Below are positions 53,202 to 62,430 of a DNA stretch of 64,000 nt, piece by piece. Source of the DNA: Chryseobacterium soli (GTDB lineage: Bacteria > Bacteroidota > Bacteroidia > Flavobacteriales > Weeksellaceae); the NCBI RefSeq assembly GCF_000737705.1, contig NZ_JPRH01000005.1, positions 186,001 to 250,000 of the forward strand, in the 5' to 3' direction. Positions within the stretch are counted from its first letter, which is position 1. Each line of letters starts with the position of its first letter. The notes beneath the pieces are model-generated. The model worked only from the letters and a program-made list of their open reading frames with translations, had not been told where the DNA came from and did not search any database. Made by a program: the position numbers and the translations under genes.

Positions 53202-54710
53202 CTACTGAACGGCTTTTAACACATTGATGTTTCCATAGCCATAATTGGCATCGGCGGCCGGATAATACGTGGCAGACTGTCTCATTTTAGTAAGTACCTG
53301 CTCTCTTGTCCATGATGGATTTTTAGCCCATACCAGCGCAGCAATTCCTGCTGTGGCAGCCGTGGCAACAGAAGAACCACCTACATATTTAGTCTGGGCA
53401 TTATAATATCCTGCCACAGGCACTGAGTTTCCTGATCCTCTCTCCATCTGGAAGGTAAAATCGATTTCACTTCCGGAATGACATACATCACATTTTTGAT
53501 TGGAAGTTCCTTCTTTTACTCCCGTTATCGCCTGCGTTTCAGGCATCCATGCCGGAAAAATAACGCCAACAAAATTGGTAAAGCTTGTAGAAGTTCCTCC
53601 TGCACAGAAAATCAATTTTCCTTTGGAATAAGCGTATTTTACACCATCTTCAATTTTCCCGACTGAAAAAATATGCCCCATAGACATGGAAATAATTTTC
53701 ACGCTGGCCGTATTGCCAAGTTCTGTAAAAGCGGTTTTCACCCCATTCTGTTCATGATAACCGTCCAAAACTACGTTGGATGCAGCGCGGTATGCGATTA
53801 AACTTGCATTATATGCTACTCCTACAGGAAGACCCGTCGTATTTCTTGGGGCTGTCATGACCGATGCCATGCTTGTTCCGTGTCCGCATTGATCGTTAGT
53901 TCCGTCTGTATCTGTACTCCATGGCCATACAGAATCTACATAGACTCCTTTTTTAGTAATTGTTCTTCCGGAAGATGCTCCATTGTTAAAACTGCTTCCT
54001 AACAGGCTCTGATCAGAGGAAACGCCGCTGTCAATAAGACCGATCGTTACTCCGGATCCTGTACTGTAGCTCCACGCTCCAGGAATGTTATGTTTGGTAA
54101 AAGCCCATGGAACTTTTGCATTGGGCGTTACAGAAGTATAATCTGTCGCATTTAAAGCTTCCGATTCGAAACCGCATCCTGATGAAGAGCCGCTGGATTT
54201 TGCAGTGCCATTAAGTTTATTTTCGTTTTCAAAATAATGGTAATCTCCCGGCTCCAGATAACGGATTGTTTTCATACGGCGCAGGGCAATAATCGTTTCC
54301 TGATTTTCTATCACCACATCGATCTGATTAAGGAATGGGTCTGAGGTGATTAAAATCCTGCTTTCCTCTTTTCCCTCATATTGTTTGATAACGGATAGAA
54401 TTTCATTTTGAATCTCATGACTGTTGGAAGAAAGGCTTCTGTCAAAATCCTTTTGAGAGCTTCCGAATCCTATAGATGCTACTTTATTTCCCTGGAAAAC
54501 GGCACTCCACAGAAAGTGGTCTGAGGTTTTACTCCAGCTGAAAGAGCCGTTACTTTTAAGGGATTGGTTAATTTCGGCGTTGATCTGTTTTGCGGATAAA
54601 GGATCTTTTTGTGAAATCTCAATTGTAGGATTTTCATTCTGGAATTCTTCCGTAGTACACGAATTCAAAACAAAAAATAAAACTAATAGGTAGAATACAT
54701 TTTTTCTCAT
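53202..54710 (-). CDS. S8 (subtilisin) family serine protease lipoprotein
   Basis: 502 residues with lipobox LNSC (C18). A propeptide region (about 30-150) is followed by the catalytic domain: Asp in TIGLIDSGVSS, His in QCGHGTSMASVM, Ser in GGSSVATAATAG. No T9SS C-terminal domain; it ends with the catalytic fold, so anchoring is by lipid. Minus strand, ends 30 bp from the convergent gene. Confidence 0.93.
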   Translation of the reverse strand: MRKNVFYLLVLFFVLNSCTTEEFQNENPTIEISQKDPLSAKQINAEINQSLKSNGSFSWSKTSDHFLWSAVFQGNKVASIGFGSSQKDFDRSLSSNSHEIQNEILSVIKQYEGKEESRILITSDPFLNQIDVVIENQETIIALRRMKTIRYLEPGDYHYFENENKLNGTAKSSGSSSGCGFESEALNATDYTSVTPNAKVPWAFTKHNIPGAWSYSTGSGVTIGLIDSGVSSDQSLLGSSFNNGASSGRTITKKGVYVDSVWPWSTDTDGTNDQCGHGTSMASVMTAPRNTTGLPVGVAYNASLIAYRAASNVVLDGYHEQNGVKTAFTELGNTASVKIISMSMGHIFSVGKIEDGVKYAYSKGKLIFCAGGTSTSFTNFVGVIFPAWMPETQAITGVKEGTSNQKCDVCHSGSEIDFTFQMERGSGNSVPVAGYYNAQTKYVGGSSVATAATAGIAALVWAKNPSWTREQVLTKMRQSATYYPAADANYGYGNINVLKAVQ

Positions 54711-54842
54711 GTTGAACTATTTTGGTTTGGAACAACAAGATAAGAATTTACCCAAAATATAAATCTCACAAATATGAATTAAATATTATTAATCTGTTAG
54801 GTTATCAAAACTAAACTTTACAATGTAATCTATCAATAAGAT

Positions 54843-55289
54843 TTACAACACTTTCTCATAGCAGACGCTGTTTTCTACTCCGGCATATTGTCCATAATTA
54901 GAAATCCTTTTGTATCCCCTTTTCTCATATAAAGCAATAGCTTCAGGCTGTTTAATGCCTGTCTCCAAAATACATTTTTGATATCCGGATTCCTTAGCCC
55001 AGACTTCTAACTCATTCAACGTATTTGAAGCTAATCCTTTTCCTCTGTTCAAAGGATCTGTATACATTCTTTTAATTTCTACCGTATCATAGGAATAGGG
55101 TTTAAAAGCTCCACAGGCAGCTCCAGTACCGTTAAGGTCAATAACCACACAGTTTTTCAATAGATCAATACCATTGAACTGATGATAAAATGCGTGATCA
55201 TCTCCATCACGTATGGCCAGGTCGGCATCCAGTAATTTCACAAGGTTCTGAAAATCTATGTCTGAAGAATCAGTTCTTTTTATAATCAT
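54843..55289 (-). CDS. GNAT-family N-acetyltransferase
   Basis: 148 residues. The acetyl-CoA-binding pattern is EIKRMYTDPLNRGKGLASNTL (R/Q-x-x-G-x-G/A), followed by CILETGIKQPEAIALYEKRGY. Substrate unknown. Lies after the hutH palindrome. Confidence 0.9.
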   Translation of the reverse strand: MIIKRTDSSDIDFQNLVKLLDADLAIRDGDDHAFYHQFNGIDLLKNCVVIDLNGTGAACGAFKPYSYDTVEIKRMYTDPLNRGKGLASNTLNELEVWAKESGYQKCILETGIKQPEAIALYEKRGYKRISNYGQYAGVENSVCYEKVL

Positions 55290-55316
55290 ATTATATTTTT
55301 TATTAGTACTAAAATA

Positions 55317-55344
55317 GTAAAGCTCTCAATATTGAGAGCTTTAC
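55317..55344 (-). terminator. Perfect 28-bp palindrome after hutH
   Basis: Arms GTAAAGCTCTCAAT / ATTGAGAGCTTTAC meet without a loop. Probably the hutH terminator (short U-rich tail TACTATTTT on the minus strand), though a protein-binding site is possible. Confidence 0.6.
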
Positions 55345-55402
55345 CTGATCATTTATCTTTTAACATTGGAAAAATCCAATTACACAACCGTTATTGTTAT
55401 AA

Positions 55403-56893
55403 TTAAATTTCAACGATAAATTTTCTTTCGTTAATTAATTCTGCGATAGCCAGCATATCCTTTCCGATCAATCGGTCTTCTTCAAGCTTGGTAACTTTAG
55501 AACGAAGGATCGCAACGTTATCTTCAATGATTTTTGAACATTTTGAAGGTCTTCTGAACTCCAATCCCTGGGCTGCAAACATTAATTCTACCGCTAAAAT
55601 ATTTACAAGATTCCCAAGAACCTGATTAAATTTCCTTCCTGAAATACTTCCCATAGAAACATGGTCTTCCTGACCTAAACTTGTCGGTATAGAATCTGCA
55701 GAAGCCGGGAAGCACAACGTTTTATTTTCCGTTACCAATGCTGCAGAGGTATATTGCGGAATCATAAAGCCTGAATTCAATCCTGAACTTTCGGTTAGCA
55801 ATCTTGGAAGTCCGTATTTTCCTTCCAGTAATAAATAGCTTCTTCTGTCTGATATATTTCCCAGCTCAGCAGCAGCCAACGTTGCATAGTCTAAAGGCAT
55901 TGCCATCAGCTGGCCGTGGAAATTCCCTCCTGAAATTGATTCTTCAGCACTTAATACAATTGGATTATCCGTTACAGAATTCAATTCTGTTTCAGCCATA
56001 ATCTTAAGATGCTCAAAAGCATTTCTACTGGCGCCGTGTACCTGAGGAACACATCTCATAGAATAAGGGTCCTGAACTCTTTCGCAATCTTCATGCGCTT
56101 TCATGTTTTCAGATCCTTTTAAGAATTTAACCATTCTTGCGGCTACTTTCTTACTTCCTTCAAAAGGTCTGATATCGTGAAGTTCTTTTTTAAAAGGGCT
56201 TTCAGAACCTCTATAGGCTTCGATACTCATGGCAGCCGTCATGTCTGCCAAATTTAATAAGTATTCAAATTTTTCTAAGCCTTTAATGGCGTGTGCCAGA
56301 ATAAATTGTGTTCCGTTGATTAATCCTAGTCCTTCTTTGGGTCCCAATACTAAAGGTTCAAGATGATGCTTCTCTAAGATCTCCAGAGTATCATAAATAG
56401 CATTTCCTTCCCACACCTGTCCTAATCCTAAAAGAGGGAGTACAAGATGGGCTAACGGAGCCAAATCACCGGAAGCTCCTACAGATCCCTGTTCAGGAAC
56501 TACAGGAATAATATCTTTTTCAAGCATCAGGATCAATCTTTCGATAACTTCAAGGGAAACTCCGGAGAATCCTTTCGATAATGCGTGAACTTTAGCAATC
56601 ATCATAATTTTAGAAAACTCTTTATCAATCGGCTTTCCTACTCCTACTGCATGAGAGATGATCAGATTATATTGAAGCTGGGCTGTTTCATCGGGTGAAA
56701 TCTTAGTATCACACAAAGGACCGAAACCCGTATTGATTCCATATACACATCTGTCCGACTCTACAATTTTCTGAACGTTCTGCTGAGATTTTAAAATCTG
56801 TTCTTTTGCCGCTTTATTAAGTTTTGCTTTATTAGGTTTTTTACAAATTTCCAAAACATCATGGAAAGTGAAAACATCTACTCCGTATATCAT
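55403..56893 (-). CDS. hutH: Histidine ammonia-lyase
   Basis: 496 residues. The MIO prosthetic group forms from A140-S141-G142 in GSVGASGDLAPLAH. YGINTGFGPL, NGTQFILAHA and QEDHVSMGSIS are also present. Converts histidine to urocanate. No other hut gene is in the window; the related tyrosine lyases share these motifs, so substrate is by family likeness. Confidence 0.92.
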   Translation of the reverse strand: MIYGVDVFTFHDVLEICKKPNKAKLNKAAKEQILKSQQNVQKIVESDRCVYGINTGFGPLCDTKISPDETAQLQYNLIISHAVGVGKPIDKEFSKIMMIAKVHALSKGFSGVSLEVIERLILMLEKDIIPVVPEQGSVGASGDLAPLAHLVLPLLGLGQVWEGNAIYDTLEILEKHHLEPLVLGPKEGLGLINGTQFILAHAIKGLEKFEYLLNLADMTAAMSIEAYRGSESPFKKELHDIRPFEGSKKVAARMVKFLKGSENMKAHEDCERVQDPYSMRCVPQVHGASRNAFEHLKIMAETELNSVTDNPIVLSAEESISGGNFHGQLMAMPLDYATLAAAELGNISDRRSYLLLEGKYGLPRLLTESSGLNSGFMIPQYTSAALVTENKTLCFPASADSIPTSLGQEDHVSMGSISGRKFNQVLGNLVNILAVELMFAAQGLEFRRPSKCSKIIEDNVAILRSKVTKLEEDRLIGKDMLAIAELINERKFIVEI

Positions 56894-57022
56894 TGCTAAA
56901 AATTTCCTTAAAATTACACATTTAACGATAATTGCAAAAACTAAATTTCAGCGTCCTATATTTTTATAAAAACTAGTTATTTAATTTACTATTTTAGCCC
57001 CCGATATTAAAAATAATAACTC

Positions 57023-57784
57023 ATGAAACTTAAAACTCTACTTCTTGTATTATGCCTTGCAAGCGTATCTTCTTTTGCCCAAAAGGTAAAATACACAAAG
57101 GAAGAAATCAAAAAAATGGAAACCTATCTGTTTAATGAAGGATTCAACACTCCATCACCTAAGAAAACATCTACGATTATCTTAAAAGACGGAAGTTCTC
57201 ATAAAGGCTTTTGCAATACTATTGAAACTAAAAAAGGACAGATCTACGAAGTTTCCATCAAAGACAGTATCTCAAAGAAAAGCATGGCTTTCAATGCAGA
57301 TCAGATCAGTGAAATGTATGTATATCCGAGCAATGCTGAAAAAATTGCAAAAACAGCAAAATATTTTGGTAACATCAGAAATTACAGCACAAAAAAACTG
57401 ACTAAAGGAACTAGCAATGACCGTATTTACTTTGTTAACCAAACGGTTTCTTTAAAGAATAAAAAGGATGATAAAGAATTCCTGATGCAGGTTATCAACC
57501 CAGGATTTGACGATATTATTTCTGTGTACCATGATCCAAGAGCTAAGGAAACCGGAGGATTTTCTGTAATGGGTTCTCCTCAGTTAGGCGGTGGCGTTAT
57601 CAAATCTTATTATGTAAAAAAAGGAGATAAAATAATGTGGCTTCACAAAGATGATTTTGAAGATAACTATGATTTTCTTTTCGGTGACAATGCTGAATTC
57701 ATGAAAAAGTATCCGAAAAATTCCGTAGAATGGGATTATTTCAGCTTCTTAGTCAATGAATACACTGAAATGCATAACGGATAA
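57023..57784 (+). CDS. Secreted protein of unknown function
   Basis: 253 residues with a Sec signal (LCLASVSSFAQ). No recognised domain; the mature region begins VKYTKEEIKKMETYLFNEGF and has a central Gly-rich segment (GGFSVMGSPQLGGGVIKSYY). Divergent from hutH across a 129-bp spacer. Confidence 0.7.
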   Translation: MKLKTLLLVLCLASVSSFAQKVKYTKEEIKKMETYLFNEGFNTPSPKKTSTIILKDGSSHKGFCNTIETKKGQIYEVSIKDSISKKSMAFNADQISEMYVYPSNAEKIAKTAKYFGNIRNYSTKKLTKGTSNDRIYFVNQTVSLKNKKDDKEFLMQVINPGFDDIISVYHDPRAKETGGFSVMGSPQLGGGVIKSYYVKKGDKIMWLHKDDFEDNYDFLFGDNAEFMKKYPKNSVEWDYFSFLVNEYTEMHNG

Positions 57785-57806
57785 AACAAACCAAAACTTA
57801 ATACAG

Positions 57807-57834
57807 AGCTGTAGAAAATTCTACAGCTTTTTTT
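57807..57834 (+). terminator. Terminator before uvrC
   Basis: Stem AGCTGTAG / CTACAGCT, loop AAAATT, T7 run. Confidence 0.9.
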
Positions 57835-57861
57835 ATTCTTTTAAATAACGAGAGGATTCCG

Positions 57862-57869
57862 TAATTTTG
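57862..57869 (+). promoter_or_regulatory. -7 box (TAATTTTG) abutting uvrC start
   Basis: TAnnTTTG match ending 4 nt before the ATG, the same geometry as rsmD; candidate leaderless start. Confidence 0.5.
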
Positions 57870-57873
57870 TGTT

Positions 57874-59670
57874 ATGAATCCTTCTTTAGAATTACAGCTC
57901 AAAACTTTACCTTCCGAACCCGGCGTTTATCGTTATTATGATAAAAACGATCAGCTTCTGTATGTAGGAAAAGCAAAACACTTAAACAAAAGGGTTCTCT
58001 CCTACTTCAATAAAAACCTTTCCGGCTACAGAACCCGAATAATGGTTAGCAAAATCCACCGGCTGGAAACCACTATTGTCAATAGTGAATATGATGCGCT
58101 GTTGCTGGAAAACAATCTTATCAAAGAGCATCAGCCATTTTATAATGTTATGCTGAAAGATGATAAGACCTATCCCTGGATCTGCATTAAAAATGAGGAA
58201 TTCCCAAGAATTTTTCTAACAAGAAACGTCATAAAAGATGGTTCAGAATATTATGGGCCCTATGCCAAGGTATGGCCTGCAAAAATTTTACTGGAGACCA
58301 TCAAGCATATTTACAAACTCAGAACCTGTAATTTAAATCTTTCTCCCAACAAAATTGCAGAAGGAAAATATAAAGTCTGCCTGGAATATCACATCAAAAA
58401 CTGTGAAGGTCCTTGTGAGGATCTTGAAAGCAAGGAAGATTATGATGAAAAGATTGATGCTATCCGTGGAATCATCAAGGGAGATTTCCGAAAGGCAAAA
58501 GAATATCTGGTGAATCAAATGATGAAATATGCTTCGACTCTTCAGTTTGAAAATGCACAGCTTATTAAAGAAAGACTGGATGCTCTTGAGAATTACCAAT
58601 CGAAAAACACCGTCGTAAATCCTAATATCGACGATGTAGATGTTTTTGGAATGACGAGTGATGAAACTGCAGCTTACGTCAATTTTTTCAAAATCAGAAA
58701 CGGAAATATCATTCAGAGTTTCACCACAGAAATCAAAAAAGTACTTGAGGAAAGTGATGAAGATATTATGGAAGAAGCATTGATTGAGATCCGGCAAAAG
58801 TTTGCATCTGATTCCAAAGAAGTGCTTTTACCCTTTCATTTGTCTGTAGAAATTCCTAATGTAAAACTAATTGTACCTAAGGTTGGTGACAAGAAACGTA
58901 TTGTGGAACTTTCTGAAAAGAATGCCAAAGAATATCGTCTGGAAAAATTAAAACAGGTTCAGATTGTGGATCCGGAAAGACATGCCAACAGGATCATGGC
59001 GGAAATGAAGAAGTTACTGAGAATGCCTGTTGAACCACGTCATATTGAAGGTTTTGACAACTCCAATATTCAGGGGACCAATCCTGTATCTGCATGTGTT
59101 GTTTTTAAAGACGGAAAACCAAGCAAAGCCGATTACAGGATCTTTCATCCTAAAACCGTGGAAGGAGCCAATGATTTTGCCACCATGGAGGAAGTTATTT
59201 ACAGACGTTACAAGAGAATGCTGGATGAAGGGGATGATCTGCCACAGCTAATCCTTATTGATGGTGGAAAGGGCCAGCTTTCTTCTGCTGTCAAAAGTTT
59301 AAGACTTTTAGGACTTTACGGAAAAATTACGATTGTTGGGATCGCAAAAAGGCTTGAAGAGATTTTCTTCCCTGAAGATTCTATTCCATTATATCTGGAT
59401 AAAAAGTCGGAAACACTAAAGATTCTGCAGAGAGTCCGGGATGAAGCACACCGTTTTGGCGTTAAGCATCACAGAACCAGAAGAACAAATTCCACGATAA
59501 AATCTGAACTTGAAGAAATTCCGGGTGTAGGAGAAAAGACGATTGAACTTCTTCTTTCAAAACTGAAATCGGTAAAACGGATCAAAGAGTCTAGCCTGGA
59601 AACATTGGAAGAAATCCTGGGAAAAAGCAAAGCAAAAATAATTTGGGATTTTTTCAATGCAAATCAATAA
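57874..59670 (+). CDS. uvrC: Excinuclease ABC subunit C
   Basis: 598 residues: GIY-YIG nuclease at the N-terminus (EPGVYRYYDKNDQLLYVGKA), UVR segment about 205-240, RNase H-like second nuclease (HIEGFDNSNIQGTNPV; LILIDGGKGQLSSA), and C-terminal helix-hairpin-helix (EEIPGVGEKTIELLL). Makes both incisions in nucleotide excision repair. Full length; start canonical. Confidence 0.97.
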   Translation: MNPSLELQLKTLPSEPGVYRYYDKNDQLLYVGKAKHLNKRVLSYFNKNLSGYRTRIMVSKIHRLETTIVNSEYDALLLENNLIKEHQPFYNVMLKDDKTYPWICIKNEEFPRIFLTRNVIKDGSEYYGPYAKVWPAKILLETIKHIYKLRTCNLNLSPNKIAEGKYKVCLEYHIKNCEGPCEDLESKEDYDEKIDAIRGIIKGDFRKAKEYLVNQMMKYASTLQFENAQLIKERLDALENYQSKNTVVNPNIDDVDVFGMTSDETAAYVNFFKIRNGNIIQSFTTEIKKVLEESDEDIMEEALIEIRQKFASDSKEVLLPFHLSVEIPNVKLIVPKVGDKKRIVELSEKNAKEYRLEKLKQVQIVDPERHANRIMAEMKKLLRMPVEPRHIEGFDNSNIQGTNPVSACVVFKDGKPSKADYRIFHPKTVEGANDFATMEEVIYRRYKRMLDEGDDLPQLILIDGGKGQLSSAVKSLRLLGLYGKITIVGIAKRLEEIFFPEDSIPLYLDKKSETLKILQRVRDEAHRFGVKHHRTRRTNSTIKSELEEIPGVGEKTIELLLSKLKSVKRIKESSLETLEEILGKSKAKIIWDFFNANQ

Positions 59671-59719
59671 GATAACAAACATTTTATCTAATTTTACCTA
59701 AATAAAAAACTAAATTTTT

Positions 59720-60370
59720 ATGAAAAATATAACCACAGCTTTTCTGATATTTTTAATCAGCTTCTGTTATTCTCAACAAGAAGTATCGTATCAGATGAAT
59801 ACGTCAGCAACCAAAGGGGAAGCATTAAAATATTCGGACATCCAAGGATCACCCTATTTAAATGATAATTTTAGCCCGGCAAAAGCGACTTGCTGTAATG
59901 AAATCATGCCAATGAGGTACGATACCTACACCGATGAAATTGAATATAAAAAGGAAGGAACTGTATATACACTACTAAAAGAAAGCCCATACACTAGAAT
60001 TGAGTTTACAAATCCTAAACTAGTACTTACACTAGAAGATATAGATCATAAGCCTGGTTATTTCATTGTACTGGCTGATGGAAAGAATTCTCTATTAAAA
60101 AAGATCACCACCAAAATTGAAGCTCCTTCAGGAAATAAAAATCCGGTAAGCTTTGCAAAGAAAGATACGAATTCTAGCTTTAGAAGAGATGAACCTGTCT
60201 ATTATGTAAAAACAGAAAAAGGTACTTACAGACTTCTTAAAAACAAAAAAGACATCCTGGATCTTTATCCTGATAAAACTGCTGAATTGAACAGTTTTTT
60301 TGACTCAAACAAAATTAAGTTTAATAAGGAAGAGAGCTTAATTAAGCTTATTAGCTTCCTTAATAAATAA
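59720..60370 (+). CDS. Secreted protein of unknown function
   Basis: 216 residues with a Sec signal ending FCYSQ. Mature start QEVSYQMNTSATKGEAL; a CCNEIMPMRYD cysteine pair near residue 55. No recognised family. Follows uvrC by 49 bp and ends in a strong terminator. Confidence 0.7.
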   Translation: MKNITTAFLIFLISFCYSQQEVSYQMNTSATKGEALKYSDIQGSPYLNDNFSPAKATCCNEIMPMRYDTYTDEIEYKKEGTVYTLLKESPYTRIEFTNPKLVLTLEDIDHKPGYFIVLADGKNSLLKKITTKIEAPSGNKNPVSFAKKDTNSSFRRDEPVYYVKTEKGTYRLLKNKKDILDLYPDKTAELNSFFDSNKIKFNKEESLIKLISFLNK

Positions 60371-60390
60371 ACAACTTATCATCATTATCT

Positions 60391-60425
60391 AAAAATGCTG
60401 TCTTCATGTAAAGACAGCATTTTTT
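60391..60425 (+). terminator. Terminator of the gene at 59720
   Basis: Stem AAAAATGCTGTCTT / AAGACAGCATTTTT, loop CATGTA. Confidence 0.92.
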
Positions 60426-60512
60426 ATTTGTATTATACTAGTGTACAAGATCAGTTAAACAATAGACTAAAGTCTTAAGTTTATTCATTCGGATATATTC
60501 TTATAAAAACAA

Positions 60513-60538
60513 AATAAGCTCTTTTTCAAGAGCTTATT
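60513..60538 (-). terminator. Terminator of the gene at 60569
   Basis: Perfect 11-bp stem AATAAGCTCTT / AAGAGCTTATT, loop TTTC, T-rich after on the minus strand. Confidence 0.88.
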
Positions 60539-60568
60539 GTATGTTATGTAAAACTAAATCTTGAATTA

Positions 60569-61309
60569 TTATCTTCCAGAAAAAATTTCTTTAGAGTATT
60601 CTCCGTTCGCTTGTGGAATATCAATCACAATATCTCCATTTTCCAGGTAACCAATGGTAAAACTTCCGTCTGCCATTTTAACTCTGAAAACATCTTTTTT
60701 AGAGGTGAATTTAAAGGTTGCGTAGGGTACAGAGCTATTAGGATCTGCTAAAATAAACTGGTTGGCATCAATCTGTATTTTCTGCAGACTCATCTTCCCA
60801 TTTGTATATTTTCCAGTTTTGTTTTCTGCAACTGATGAAGAAGCCACATTTTCATTTTTAGGCTGCTCTGTATTGTTTGCTACAGCTTGAATTTCTGTCG
60901 GATTAGAAGCTGGAACAGATACTAAAGCCTGCTTCAAAGCATCCTGAAATCCTTCTTTATATTCTTTGATATTAGAACCTCCTTTAGTGGTAAATACAAC
61001 CTTATCATTACAATCTTTGAATTCCAGCAATAATTTATTCCTCAAAAAATTACTATCATTTTTAAGATTGGCAATAAGTACGTTACAAGACTTTCCTTTT
61101 ATATCAGAAGGCCATTGTTCTTTATCACCCTGAATTACAATGTATTTTCTGCTTTGTAAAGCTTTTACTAAAGCACCGTCCAAACCATAAGATTCTTCCT
61201 GAAAATCTTTAAATTTCCCAGGAATTGAAATATATTTATAATCAGAAATCTTCTGTCCAAAAACCAGTGTCAGACAAAAAGAAAATAGAATTATTACAAG
61301 TTTTTTCAT
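60569..61309 (-). CDS. Secreted protein of unknown function
   Basis: 246 residues; Sec signal MKKLVIILFSFCLTLVFGQ. The first 120 mature residues form an alpha/beta region (YIVIQGDKEQWPSDIKGKSCNVL); an Asn/Glu-rich linker leads to a beta-rich end (FVFRVKMADGSFTIGYLENGDIVIDI-like strands). No family recognised. Follows the PorV/PorQ-type gene by 25 bp, probably in the same operon. Confidence 0.7.
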   Translation of the reverse strand: MKKLVIILFSFCLTLVFGQKISDYKYISIPGKFKDFQEESYGLDGALVKALQSRKYIVIQGDKEQWPSDIKGKSCNVLIANLKNDSNFLRNKLLLEFKDCNDKVVFTTKGGSNIKEYKEGFQDALKQALVSVPASNPTEIQAVANNTEQPKNENVASSSVAENKTGKYTNGKMSLQKIQIDANQFILADPNSSVPYATFKFTSKKDVFRVKMADGSFTIGYLENGDIVIDIPQANGEYSKEIFSGR

Positions 61310-61334
61310 TGATTTTAAATTTTAATTCTAAGCA

Positions 61335-62417
61335 TTAATCATTTCTAAATTCTCCCATATCCAACTTAAGAGAGAAGAAATTAGAATAAAAATTAGATCC
61401 ACCAATACCAGAATTGGTAATCGCATAATCTAACGTAAGACCTCTATATCGTATTCCCAAACCTGCACTTGGCTGGAAAGAAACTTTTCTTTTAAGATCT
61501 TCAATATCTGTAATGGACTGAAATCTGTTGATTCCCAATCTCACAAAAATCATTTTCTGATAACCCAGTTCAGCACCGGCATAAGGCGTAATACTTGCAA
61601 AATCTGTTGAAACAAGCGCTGCCGTTTTAGCGAAATCTACATTAATACCCGCTTCCGGTAAAACATATACACTGCTGTTAATTTCGAATACCTTACTCGC
61701 TCCTAAGTTTAATTTAGGCATGGTAAGTTCCATCTTATCCTTCGGTGCAGGGTTAAATTCCTCCCCGTTTACCACGGTTGAAAGCTCTTTTTGGTTAATA
61801 CTCCAAAAGTTTACCGTAGTGGTCGCATCACGAAGCATTCCTCCGAATTTCCATCCATTGTCTCCTTTATAAATCGCTCCTATATCAAAACCGAAACCAT
61901 ATCCACTGGCAAATTTACCAACATTTCTGTACACGATTTTTGCATTCACCCCAACATCTAATTTAGTATTTCCTGCAGGATGAAAAGCATAGGAAAGGAT
62001 AGCGGCATAATCAGATTGGGAGAACTTTGTAATTTTATCATAATCAATATTTCCTTCTGCATCAATCATTTGGGTTGTATTCAGTATGTTATCTACCCCA
62101 AGTCTTACCACAGATACTCCAAAAACGCCTTCTTCCAAAACTTTGGCATATGCCAGATAATCATATTTTGCAATCGATTCAAAGTATTCTGCGTGCATCG
62201 CTGCTCCCTGCCAGTCTATTTCAATAGACATTAAACCTGCCGGGTTCCACATGGGAGAATAGACGTCATCCTGGCTGGACAAAACAGCACCACCCATTGC
62301 TAATCCCCTTGCTCCAGCTCCGATATTTAAGAATTCATTGGAATATTTTCTGATAATTTGAGCTTGGGACAGGCCAAATAGCAATAAAGATGCAAGTAAA
62401 AAGTATTTTTTCATCAT
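61335..62417 (-). CDS. PorV/PorQ-family outer-membrane protein
   Basis: 360 residues; Sec signal ending LFGLSQAQ (either of two start ATGs, 62417 or 62414). The hallmark NIGAGARGLAMGGAVLSSQDDVYSPMWNPAGL is the FadL-like plug of PorV/PorQ proteins of type IX secretion; a 14-strand barrel follows. I cannot decide PorV from PorQ or paralogue without alignment. Confidence 0.88.
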   Translation of the reverse strand: MMKKYFLLASLLLFGLSQAQIIRKYSNEFLNIGAGARGLAMGGAVLSSQDDVYSPMWNPAGLMSIEIDWQGAAMHAEYFESIAKYDYLAYAKVLEEGVFGVSVVRLGVDNILNTTQMIDAEGNIDYDKITKFSQSDYAAILSYAFHPAGNTKLDVGVNAKIVYRNVGKFASGYGFGFDIGAIYKGDNGWKFGGMLRDATTTVNFWSINQKELSTVVNGEEFNPAPKDKMELTMPKLNLGASKVFEINSSVYVLPEAGINVDFAKTAALVSTDFASITPYAGAELGYQKMIFVRLGINRFQSITDIEDLKRKVSFQPSAGLGIRYRGLTLDYAITNSGIGGSNFYSNFFSLKLDMGEFRND

Positions 62418-62430
62418 ATAAATTTGATGC

